Assembly (NCBI GenBank): GCA_905234355.1
Contig: CAJOHP010000014.1
Span: forward strand, 1-20,229
DNA from: an uncultured Prevotella sp.
Lineage (GTDB): Bacteria > Bacteroidota > Bacteroidia > Bacteroidales > Bacteroidaceae
Direction: 5' to 3'
DNA: 20,229 nucleotides
The notes under the pieces are model-generated. The model was not told the origin of the DNA. It did not search any database and was given only the letters and a program-made list of their open reading frames with translations. Of the stretch, positions 1 through 5,986 are shown one piece after another. Each line of letters begins with the position of its first letter. Position 1 is the stretch's first letter. A program made the translations under genes and the position numbers.

Positions 1-360
1 GTACAGATAAGAGGCATCCTTATCCGCCTTTTTGATCATCAGCGCAATGGCCTTCGACGCATCGAGCGGCGAGCCTCCGCCGACGCCGATGACGAAATCG
101 ACGCCATTTGCGATGCCAAAATCCCTGGCTTTCATGATTGTATTGACCGACGGGTTCTCCTCGACCTCATTGAAGACGACATGCTCGACCCCTGCACTAT
201 CCAGGGCGGCTTTGATGTCGTCGTAGGAGCCATTTGCAAATGCAGACCTGCGGCCCGTCACGATCAGGGCCTTCTTGCCGAATTTCGCGAGGTCCGCGGC
301 GTGATTTATCACAGCGTCTTTTTCCTCATACACTTTCACAGGCATATAAAACATGGACAT
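1..360 (-). CDS. Iron-containing alcohol dehydrogenase, N-terminal part (runs off left edge)
   Basis: The first 120 residues of an NAD(P)-dependent Fe-ADH family oxidoreductase, which interconverts alcohols and aldehydes or ketones in the cytoplasm. The N-terminal dinucleotide-binding half is visible, with the family signature GGGSPLDASK at about residues 94-103. The metal-binding C-terminal half lies beyond the window. The start is the ATG at 358-360, fixed by a perfect AGGAGG seven bases upstream; the ATG at residue 3 is the next option. Such a strong Shine-Dalgarno site is typical of Firmicutes and unlike every other gene here. The N-terminus (MFYMPVKVYEEKD after the first two residues) resembles clostridial homologues from memory. 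The family call is firm; the exact substrate is unknown. The gene probably does not belong to the same genome as its neighbours (see the junction at 445/446). Confidence 0.88.
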   Translation of the reverse strand, partial: MSMFYMPVKVYEEKDAVINHAADLAKFGKKALIVTGRRSAFANGSYDDIKAALDSAGVEHVVFNEVEENPSVNTIMKARDFGIANGVDFVIGVGGGSPLDASKAIALMIKKADKDASYLY

Positions 361-367
361 AAAGTTA

Positions 368-373
368 CCTCCT
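368..373 (-). promoter_or_regulatory. Strong Shine-Dalgarno site (AGGAGG) of the alcohol dehydrogenase
   Basis: AGGAGG on the minus strand, seven bases before the ATG at 358-360. It decides the start of the alcohol dehydrogenase. It is also a base-composition oddity, because the other genes in the window have weak or no Shine-Dalgarno sequences. Confidence 0.85.
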
Positions 374-384
374 TGAGCTTGTAC

Positions 385-444
385 TCACAGCATGGCAATT
401 GCGGAACGACGCGCTTTCGATAAATTCATTCCCCGAAAAGCTTC
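385..444 (-). CDS. Possible C-terminal tail of a gene upstream of the alcohol dehydrogenase
   Basis: One minus-strand frame is open from the break in comM (about 445) to a TGA at 385-387, reading EAFRGMNLSKARRSAIAML. The stop lies 24 bases before the alcohol dehydrogenase ATG. That is ordinary operon spacing, so this may be the last 19 codons of the preceding gene in the donor genome. The fragment is too short to identify and could be non-coding. Confidence 0.25.
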   Translation of the reverse strand, partial: EAFRGMNLSKARRSAIAML

Positions 445-446
445 TG
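445..446. other. Abrupt junction between unlike sequences, inside comM
   Basis: Reading comM on the minus strand, family-like sequence stops after GGGNNPQPG (codon ending at 446). The expected continuation of this family (EISLAHNGVLFLDE-like) is absent. From 445 leftward the sequence instead leads into the alcohol dehydrogenase with its Firmicutes-type ribosome site. A HindIII site AAGCTT lies at 438-443, two bases from the break. No integrase, transposase or inverted repeat is visible at the point. Confidence 0.7.
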
Positions 447-1324
447 CCCGGCTGCGGATTGTTTCCTCCACCGACGAGTGCCACCTGCGAGATGGTGTGG
501 TGCGGGGCGCGAAACGGCCGCTGACTGATGAGGCTGGTGCCACGGGCCAGCTTGCCCGCCACGCTGTGTATCTGCGTGGTCTCCAGGCTCTCGGCTAGCG
601 ACAATGGAGGCAATATGCCAGGCAACCGCTTGGCCAGCATTGACTTACCGCTGCCCGGCGGCCCTATCATGATAAGGTTGTGCCCACCGGCTGCTGCCAC
701 TTCCAGGGCACGCTTCACGCTCTGCTGTCCGCGCACATCGCTGAAGTCGAGCTCGAAGTGGTCTTGCTGCTCATAGAACTCACGGCGGGTATCGATGACG
801 GTGGGCTGATAGCTTGTGTCGCCGTTGAGAAACTTCAGCACGTCGGCAAGGGTATCCATGCCGTAGACCTCCAACTGATTGACGACGGCCGCTTCGCGCA
901 CGTTCTGCTGCGGCACGATAAGTCCACGAAACTTCTCCTTCCTGGCCCTAATAGCGATGGGCAGTGCTCCGCGGATGGGCTGCAGATGGCCGTCGAGCCC
1001 CAGCTCACCCGCAAGCATATAGCTGGCTATGCGCTCAGTGGCCACCTGACCACTACAGGCAAGGATGCCGATGGCCAAAGGCAGGTCATAGCCCGACCCC
1101 TCCTTCTTGATGTCGGCAGGCGACAGGTTGACGGTGATGTCGCTCACGGGCAGCCGGTAGCCAATGTTCTGCGTAGCGGCGCGAATACGGTCGTAGCTTT
1201 CTTTTACCGCAGCATCGGGCAGGCCCGTCATGTGGAACTGCATCCCTCGGGTGATGTTCACTTCCACTGTGACGGTGGTTGTCTCCAGGCCATTGACTGC
1301 AGTGGTATAGGTCTTGGTAAGCAT
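446..1324 (-). pseudogene. comM: ComM/YifB family Mg-chelatase-like AAA+ ATPase, 3' truncated
   Basis: Encodes the first 293 residues of ComM (YifB), which in other bacteria acts as a hexameric helicase promoting branch migration during natural transformation. The N-terminal ChlI-like domain spans about 1-165, with LSPADIKKEGSGYDLPLA at about 68-85. The AAA+ domain starts at about 190 with Walker A GPPGSGKS at 221-228 and the conserved RPFRAPHHTIS at 269-279. Family members are about 510 residues long. Walker B, the sensor motifs and the whole C-terminal domain are missing, because the reading frame enters foreign sequence at 445 and runs as junk to a stop at 365. The start ATG at 1322-1324 follows a TACCTTTG promoter element. 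The truncation is probably a join artefact; if real, the gene is dead. Confidence 0.88.
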
Positions 1325-1341
1325 GGTGGCTATTTTTTGGA

Positions 1342-1349
1342 CAAAGGTA
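1342..1349 (-). promoter_or_regulatory. Bacteroidetes -7 promoter element of comM
   Basis: TACCTTTG on the minus strand, 17 bases upstream of the comM ATG, matches the Bacteroidetes TAnnTTTG consensus. No clear TTG box is found 19-21 bases upstream, only a T-rich stretch. Confidence 0.6.
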
Positions 1350-1455
1350 CAAATATTTTCCGAATGAGAAAAAAATCTGTATATTATTTTGTAAGAAAAT
1401 CAGTAGTGGTCTCCATCTTGATGTTTTTGACTGAGGAAAAGGTGAAAACCGATGT

Positions 1456-1485
1456 AGAAAAGAAGCCCGAATGAATCGGGCTTCT
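1456..1485 (-). terminator. Second copy of the tRNA terminator hairpin
   Basis: On the minus strand the stem AGAAGCCCGA / TCGGGCTTCT with loop TTCAT is followed by TTTTC. It is nearly the same as the hairpin at 1585-1614 and lies directly after a relic of the tRNA 3' end. It would still terminate transcripts coming from the tRNA. Confidence 0.65.
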
Positions 1486-1490
1486 GTGAG

Positions 1491-1508
1491 TTGCGGAGGC
1501 AGGACTCG
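1491..1508 (-). pseudogene. Relic of a second tRNA-fMet 3' end
   Basis: The minus-strand bases corresponding to the T-loop end, the 3' T-stem strand, the 3' acceptor strand and discriminator A are identical to those of the intact tRNA 129 bases away. The identity extends over 21 bases (1488-1508 against 1617-1637) and continues into the flanking terminator hairpin. The 5' two-thirds of a tRNA is not recognisable in the 80 bases upstream (1509-1588). This may be a decayed tandem gene copy or an integration scar. Confidence 0.6.
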
Positions 1509-1584
1509 CGCTCGGCCCGAAGGGACGCTTCGCTTTGCGAAGAACGGCGACCGGGAGCACGTGAAGGGTTCTGCCGGAGCAAAA

Positions 1585-1614
1585 CGAAAGAAGCCCGAAA
1601 AACTTCGGGCTTCT
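1585..1614 (-). terminator. Intrinsic terminator of the initiator tRNA gene
   Basis: On the minus strand an 11-base-pair stem AGAAGCCCGAA / TTCGGGCTTCT with loop GTTT begins about five bases after the tRNA 3' end and is followed by TTTCG. The short U-tract makes it moderate in strength. Confidence 0.7.
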
Positions 1615-1619
1615 GAGAG

Positions 1620-1692
1620 TTGCGGAGGCAGGACTCGAACGTGCGACCTCCAGGTTATGAGCCTGGCGAGCTACCAACTGCTCCACTCCGCG
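1620..1692 (-). tRNA. Initiator tRNA-Met (CAT anticodon)
   Basis: A 73-base cloverleaf. Acceptor CGCGGAG pairs with CTCCGCA except at the first position, and the D arm is GAGC/GCTC. The anticodon arm is CCAGG-CTCATAA-CCTGG with anticodon CAT. The T arm is GCACG-TTCGAGT-CCTGC, with one C/C mismatch in the stem. The C1-A72 mismatch is the hallmark of initiator tRNA, which is formylated and read by IF2. The usual run of three G-C pairs in the anticodon stem is interrupted by an A-T pair, a variation. CCA is not encoded. A strong promoter lies just upstream and a terminator hairpin just downstream, so it is transcribed alone. Confidence 0.93.
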
Positions 1693-1741
1693 ATATAACG
1701 AAAAAATGAGGTTCTAAATGTACCTCTCATTTTTGTGGGTG

Positions 1742-1773
1742 CAAAGGTACTGCTTTTTTGCGAGATACGCAAA
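1742..1773 (-). promoter_or_regulatory. Strong promoter of the initiator tRNA
   Basis: On the minus strand a TTTG (1770-1773) and TACCTTTG (1742-1749) are separated by exactly 20 bases, an excellent Bacteroidetes promoter. The predicted start near 1738 gives a leader of about 45 bases before the tRNA. A perfect inverted repeat, TTTGCG-AGATA-CGCAAA at 1757-1773, covers the upstream box and could be an operator. Confidence 0.8.
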
Positions 1774-1820
1774 TTTTTATCCAACTTTTTTGCTTTTTGC
1801 CGTATTTTTGCGTATTTCTT

Positions 1821-1851
1821 TTGGCGGTTCAAAAGAAATAGAGTAAATTTG
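1821..1851 (+). promoter_or_regulatory. Promoter of the TetR-family gene
   Basis: TTG (1821-1823), a 20-base spacer and TAAATTTG (1844-1851) match the Bacteroidetes promoter. The predicted start is near 1856, leaving a leader of about 60 bases. It points away from the tRNA promoter; the two upstream boxes lie about 50 bases apart. Confidence 0.75.
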
Positions 1852-1917
1852 CACACTGTACTTACCCTGTGCAATACAAACATAGGCGTAAACATAATTC
1901 ATGGGAGGCAACAACGC

Positions 1918-2514
1918 ATGTCGATAACGAAAACAAGACAATTGCTGGTGGACGTTGCAAGGCAACTCTTCGCAAAGAACGGACTGGAAAACACCACGAT
2001 GAACGACATTGCCCAACAGTCGGGCAAGGGTCGTCGCACGCTATACACTTACTTCAAGTCAAAGGAAGACATCTACTATGCAGTCATCGAGACAGAGCTG
2101 GAGCGTCTCTCCGACAAGCTCGATGAGGTGGCAGCGCGCAAGATCAGCCCACAGGAGAAGGTCATCGAACTGATATACACTCACCTGAGCATGATCAGGG
2201 AGACGGTCGTGCGCAACGGCAACCTGCGTGCAGAGTTTTTCCGTAATATATGGATGGTAGAGAAGGTGCGCAAGCACTTCGACCTGGCCGAGGTGGAGCT
2301 TTTCCGGAAAGTGTTTGCCGAGGGTAAGGAGGACGGTGAGTTCGACATAGAGAACGTGAACCTCGTGGCCGACATCACCCACTATTGCATCAAGGGTCTG
2401 GAGGTGCCCTACATCTACGGCCGTATAGGCCACGGCATGACCGAGGAGGCCACAAAGCCGCAGGTGGCCAAGTTTGTGTATGGTGCTTTGGGAAAGCACA
2501 TCAGCAAGCCGTAG
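1918..2514 (+). CDS. TetR/AcrR family transcriptional regulator
   Basis: A 198-residue one-component repressor. The N-terminal TetR DNA-binding domain spans about residues 5-55, with the helix-turn-helix NDIAQQSGKGRRTLYTYF at about 29-46. The all-helical C-terminal ligand and dimerisation domain has no recognisable ligand signature. I chose the ATG at 1918 because it begins the conserved domain and sits about 65 bases after a good promoter; the frame is open further upstream but non-homologous there. The gene stands alone: the tRNA runs the other way and glmM converges on it. Its target is not evident. Family members commonly control efflux or lipid genes, and the inverted repeat at 1757-1773 is a possible autoregulatory site. 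Confidence 0.9.
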   Translation: MSITKTRQLLVDVARQLFAKNGLENTTMNDIAQQSGKGRRTLYTYFKSKEDIYYAVIETELERLSDKLDEVAARKISPQEKVIELIYTHLSMIRETVVRNGNLRAEFFRNIWMVEKVRKHFDLAEVELFRKVFAEGKEDGEFDIENVNLVADITHYCIKGLEVPYIYGRIGHGMTEEATKPQVAKFVYGALGKHISKP

Positions 2515-2584
2515 CCGACCGGCGGTATTTGCTTCCCTTATGACAGCAAGAGGAGCCCAGGGCGAGTGGCCGAACACAACACAA

Positions 2585-2622
2585 AAGAAGCTCAAGACGC
2601 TTGTCTTGAGCTTCTTTTTTTT
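2585..2622 (+). terminator. Intrinsic terminator between tetR and glmM
   Basis: A 14-base-pair perfect stem AAGAAGCTCAAGAC / GTCTTGAGCTTCTT with loop GCTT is followed by six T. It ends tetR. The A-run on the other side gives it some activity for glmM coming from the right, so it may be bidirectional. Confidence 0.85.
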
Positions 2623-2640
2623 GCTATATGCAGCGTAGGG

Positions 2641-4029
2641 CTACTGCATGTCGTAGACCACCTGCATGAGTCGTTTGCCCAGCTCGTCGGCCTCAGCCAT
2701 GGTCTGTGCCTCACTGTAGACGCGTATGATAGGTTCGGTGTTCGACTTGCGCAGGTGCACCCAGCGTGTGGGGAAGTCTATCTTCACGCCGTCAATGTCG
2801 TTGACCTTTGCCTCGGGGTCTTGTGCAAACATCTCCTTGACGCGCACGAGTATGGCGTCGACGTCGGTGTCGGGTGTGAGGTCGATGCGGTTTTTAGCTA
2901 TCTGGTAGTCGGGGAAAGTGCGTCGCAGCTCTGTAGCTGTGCACCCCTTCTGTGCGAGTGAGGACAGGAATAGTCCTATGCCCACGAGTGCATCGCGGCC
3001 GTAGTGGCTCTCAGGGTAGATGACGCCGCCGTTGCCTTCGCCGCCGATGACAGCTCCCACCTCTTTCATCTTCGTCGTCACATTCACTTCTCCTACGGCG
3101 GCGGCGGTGTAGCACCCGCCGTGGCGCTCGGTCACGTCGCGCAGAGCGCGTGTCGACGACAGGTTCGACACCGTGTTGCCCGCCTTGTGCGACAGCACGT
3201 AGTCGGCCACGCTCACCAGCGTGTACTCCTCGCCGAACATCGTGCCGTCCTCGCAGATGAAGGCCAGACGGTCCACGTCAGGGTCGACGACGATGCCCAG
3301 GTCGAAACCGCCCTCGCGCATGCGCTGCATGATGCCTTGCAGGTTTTTCTCGAGCGGCTCAGGATTGTGAGCAAACTGCCCGTTGCACTCGCCGTTGAGT
3401 ATCTCGTAGCTCACGCCGAGTGCCTCGAACAGTTTTGGCAGGATGATGCCTCCCACAGAGTTGATGGTGTCAGCACAGACGCGGAAGCGTCGCTGGCGTA
3501 TAGTCTCGGTGTCGACGAGCTGCAGCTGCAGTACGCTGCTGATGTGTCGCTGGTCCATGGTGTCGTCGCGGGTCACACGTCCCAGCTGTTCCACCGATGC
3601 ATAGTCGAAGTCTTCAGCGTCGGCAATGGCCAGCACCTCAGCACCGTCGGCTGCGGTGAGAAACTCGCCCTCGCTATTGAGCAACTTCAGCGCGTTCCAT
3701 TGCGTGGGGTTGTGCGAGGCGGTGATGATGATGCCGCCGTCGGCCTGGTGCATGCGCACGGCCAACTCTGTAGTGGGGGTGGTGGCCAGACCGATGTCTA
3801 TCACCTCATAGCCCATGCCCACGAGCGTGCCGCACACCACGTCGCGCACCATCGGTCCAGAGATGCGTCCGTCGCGCCCCACCACTATCTTCTTTGCGCC
3901 GCTCTTGCTGCGTGCGATGAATGTGGCATAGGCTGTGGTAAACTTCACGATGTCCAGTGGGTTGAGCGTATCTCCTGTGCGTCCGCCTATGGTGCCGCGG
4001 ATGCCGGATATGGATTTTATCAGTGTCAT
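2641..4029 (-). CDS. glmM: Phosphoglucosamine mutase (alpha-D-phosphohexomutase family)
   Basis: A 462-residue cytoplasmic enzyme expected to convert glucosamine-6-phosphate to glucosamine-1-phosphate for UDP-GlcNAc, and hence for peptidoglycan and lipopolysaccharide. All four domain signatures are present. The phosphoserine loop TASHNP has Ser105 as the catalytic residue, the Mg site is DPDVDR at 249-254, the sugar loop is GEGNGG at 330-335 and the phosphate-binding loop is RKSNTEP at 427-433. Length is normal for the family. Assignment to GlmM rather than phosphomannomutase is inferred from the Bacteroidales type and is the less certain part. The lipoprotein gene lies 58 bases upstream, across a short tetranucleotide-repeat spacer, and is probably co-transcribed. 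Confidence 0.9.
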   Translation of the reverse strand: MTLIKSISGIRGTIGGRTGDTLNPLDIVKFTTAYATFIARSKSGAKKIVVGRDGRISGPMVRDVVCGTLVGMGYEVIDIGLATTPTTELAVRMHQADGGIIITASHNPTQWNALKLLNSEGEFLTAADGAEVLAIADAEDFDYASVEQLGRVTRDDTMDQRHISSVLQLQLVDTETIRQRRFRVCADTINSVGGIILPKLFEALGVSYEILNGECNGQFAHNPEPLEKNLQGIMQRMREGGFDLGIVVDPDVDRLAFICEDGTMFGEEYTLVSVADYVLSHKAGNTVSNLSSTRALRDVTERHGGCYTAAAVGEVNVTTKMKEVGAVIGGEGNGGVIYPESHYGRDALVGIGLFLSSLAQKGCTATELRRTFPDYQIAKNRIDLTPDTDVDAILVRVKEMFAQDPEAKVNDIDGVKIDFPTRWVHLRKSNTEPIIRVYSEAQTMAEADELGKRLMQVVYDMQ

Positions 4030-4038
4030 AATGAAATC

Positions 4039-4074
4039 TGTATGTATGTGTATATGTATGTATGAATGAATGAT
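4039..4074. repeat. Imperfect tetranucleotide repeat in the glmM leader
   Basis: On the plus strand TATG/TGTA units followed by three TGAA/TGAT-like units, with TGTATGTATG occurring twice, fill most of the 58-base gap between the lipoprotein stop and the glmM ATG. Such tracts slip easily in replication, so spacer length may vary among strains. Confidence 0.6.
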
Positions 4075-4087
4075 TGTCGGCAGTGTG

Positions 4088-4726
4088 TCAGTCCGTCAGG
4101 TCTATCTTTCGCTCGAAGGTGATTTCGTAGTAGTAGGGATAGACATAGCTCGATGCCACGGAGTGTCCCTGTGTGTGTGGCACGATGAGCCTCACCTTGG
4201 CCACCTCGTCGTCGGCCTTGCGCGGACGTCCGACGCTGATGTATCTGAACGGCACGAGCCACCCCGGCGGCACCGACTCGCCGTATGTGCTGAGCATGAT
4301 GCCTTCTACAAATGAAGCGGTGTATGTGCTACCCGCGCGACTGATGTTCATCTGGTCTACTACAGCCACTCGTGAGTCGTTGTAGACGGATGCCGAGTCG
4401 AAGATGGCTATTTCCAGGAATCTCACGAGCAGGTCAGTGCGCTCGCCGTCTTGCACGGGCTTTCCGCAGCCCTTGCGCACGATCTGCATGTAGACGCCGT
4501 TGTTGTCGAGATAGACAAACTGGTTGCGGCCCTTGGCCGTGTCGGTGGTGAAGCCCTGCTCTCGGAAGGCGTCTTCGCTGATGACGCTGATGCCCTGACG
4601 GTCAATAAAAGCGAGTATGGCGTCGCGCTCTTTCTCCTTCTTGTCGGCATAGGTCTCATAGTTGTTGCACGAGGCGAGCACGCCGAGCAGCAGCAGGCTG
4701 AGCAGGCAGAATAGGCTGTTCTTCAT
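4088..4726 (-). CDS. DUF4827-type lipoprotein with FKBP-like fold
   Basis: A 212-residue envelope lipoprotein. The start ATG at 4724-4726 gives a short signal peptide with lipobox LASC (Cys20), so it is predicted to be cleaved by signal peptidase II. An upstream in-frame start at 4759 would bury the signal peptide and is rejected. The middle and C-terminus recall FKBP prolyl isomerases: KGCGKPVQDGERTDLLVRF resembles the FKBP opening strand. VPPGW followed by a long gap, then AKVRLIVPH, G, P and a final YYEITF strand matches the FKBP tail. The catalytic aromatic pocket is not obviously preserved, so isomerase activity is doubtful. From memory it matches DUF4827, which is restricted to Bacteroidetes. 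The position just before glmM suggests an envelope role but proves nothing. Confidence 0.8.
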   Translation of the reverse strand: MKNSLFCLLSLLLLGVLASCNNYETYADKKEKERDAILAFIDRQGISVISEDAFREQGFTTDTAKGRNQFVYLDNNGVYMQIVRKGCGKPVQDGERTDLLVRFLEIAIFDSASVYNDSRVAVVDQMNISRAGSTYTASFVEGIMLSTYGESVPPGWLVPFRYISVGRPRKADDEVAKVRLIVPHTQGHSVASSYVYPYYYEITFERKIDLTD

Positions 4727-4805
4727 TCGTTCTTTATATATATAATAAGGTGGGGCCAATCATTCCCACAGTTAGGTTTGACATATAAATAATGTGAAGC
4801 GGCTG

Positions 4806-4813
4806 CAAAGTTA
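4806..4813 (-). promoter_or_regulatory. -7 promoter element of the lipoprotein-glmM operon
   Basis: TAACTTTG (followed by C) on the minus strand lies 79 bases before the lipoprotein ATG. No convincing TTG box is seen upstream, so the call is tentative. It would separate the lipoprotein-glmM unit from the phosphoesterase gene. Confidence 0.5.
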
Positions 4814-4886
4814 CGAAAGAGTTGGGAGTTAGCAGGCAGTGTGTGCCGGATTTTAAGCATGTTTAACGCCTACAGCCCGGTCTTTT

Positions 4887-5927
4887 TCATGTGGTAAGCT
4901 CTTTCTCAAAGGTCTTGATGGCTTGTTCGGCCACTTTCACAGCCTCGTCGACGGAGCAGTAGAGGCGCCCGCCGGATGCGTTGAGATGTCCGCCGCCGTT
5001 GAAGAACTGTGCGGCCATCTTGTTGCACGGAAACTGGTCAACCGACCTGAGCGACACCCACACGAGGTTGTCGCGCTCGGTGTCTTCGCGCAGTGAGATG
5101 CTCAGCCGCAGGCCTTTTATCTGCAGCGGCATGTTCACCAATCCCTCGGCGTCGCCCTTGACGAAGTGGAAGCGCTTGAGGTCTTCGCGCCGCAGGGTGA
5201 AGTAGCCGGCGTGGTGTGGGGCGTCGACGACAAGTCGCTCGTAGAGCACGAAGCCTGTAAGGCGCAGGCGGTTTTCCGAGTAGGTGTGATATACGTTGCG
5301 GTATATCTTGTCTTTGTTGATGTGCTTGGTGAGCAGCTGCGAGACGATGAAGTAGATGTCGCAGGAGTCGCTGTTGTAGGTGAATGCTCCTGTATCGGTC
5401 ATCATGCCGCAGTAGAGCGGCACGGCGAAGTGCTTCTGCAGCTGCTCGAAGCCTCCCATCTGCCACACCAGGCGGAAGACGAGCTCGCAGGTCGACGACG
5501 CCTCGGGGTGCGACACCGTGACGGCGCAGTCCACCTGCGGGTCGATGTGGTGGTCGATGAGCACCTTGCGTGCCGGCGAGGCGTCGATGGCGGCCTGCAT
5601 CTGGTCAGTGCGGCTTGTGGTGTTGAAGTCCAGGCAGAACAGCAGGTCGGCATGCTGCAGTGTCCAGTCGCAGCCCTCGCGGTGCTTGTCGTAGCGTATG
5701 ACCTTATCGTTGTTGGGCAGCCAGTGCAGGTAGTCGGGATACTGGTCGGGCACGATGACCTGTGCCTGCTTGTCCCACACCACCCGCAGGTAGTCGGCCC
5801 ATGCCAAGCAGGAGCCGATGGCGTCGCCGTCGGCGTTCTGATGACACACGCACACGATGGTCTCACTCTCTCTTATCAGTGCGCTCAACAGCTCGCACTG
5901 CTCTTTGGTAAGGATGTCTTTCAGCAT
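4887..5927 (-). CDS. DHH/DHHA1 phosphoesterase (NrnA-like oligoribonuclease/pAp phosphatase)
   Basis: A 346-residue Mn-dependent phosphoesterase of the stand-alone DHH-DHHA1 type. Motif I is NADGDAIGS (31-39), the second metal motif is CLDFNTTSR (98-106), DHH is LIDHH (123-127), and the DHHA1 substrate-binding loop is FFNGGGHLNASGG (308-320). Family members degrade nanoRNA, dephosphorylate pAp from sulfate assimilation, or hydrolyse c-di-AMP/pApA; the sequence alone does not say which. I chose the ATG at 5925-5927. A TTG at 5937 would lie inside the promoter element. The promoter is so close that the mRNA is almost leaderless. The gene is transcribed toward the lipoprotein-glmM unit 160 bases away. 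Confidence 0.92.
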   Translation of the reverse strand: MLKDILTKEQCELLSALIRESETIVCVCHQNADGDAIGSCLAWADYLRVVWDKQAQVIVPDQYPDYLHWLPNNDKVIRYDKHREGCDWTLQHADLLFCLDFNTTSRTDQMQAAIDASPARKVLIDHHIDPQVDCAVTVSHPEASSTCELVFRLVWQMGGFEQLQKHFAVPLYCGMMTDTGAFTYNSDSCDIYFIVSQLLTKHINKDKIYRNVYHTYSENRLRLTGFVLYERLVVDAPHHAGYFTLRREDLKRFHFVKGDAEGLVNMPLQIKGLRLSISLREDTERDNLVWVSLRSVDQFPCNKMAAQFFNGGGHLNASGGRLYCSVDEAVKVAEQAIKTFEKELTT

Positions 5928-5936
5928 AATCGGGTG

Positions 5937-5944
5937 CAAAGGTA
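5937..5944 (-). promoter_or_regulatory. -7 promoter element of the DHH phosphoesterase
   Basis: TACCTTTG (followed by C) on the minus strand ends 9 bases before the ATG at 5925-5927. With initiation expected a few bases after the G, the leader would be about 3-8 bases. No good TTG box is seen upstream. Confidence 0.65.
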
Positions 5945-5986
5945 CGAAGAAGATGTGGAAAAGGCGAAAAAAAGAGCGGGAAAAAG

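Noticed and set aside
2059..2595. 178-residue minus-strand ORF opposite tetR
   Set aside because: It lies fully antisense to a clear TetR regulator, has no family-like motif, and shares its codon periodicity with the sense gene.
3004..4065. 353-residue plus-strand ORF opposite glmM
   Set aside because: It is an antisense shadow of glmM, rich in His/Ala/Val as expected from a GC-rich complementary frame, with no start context.
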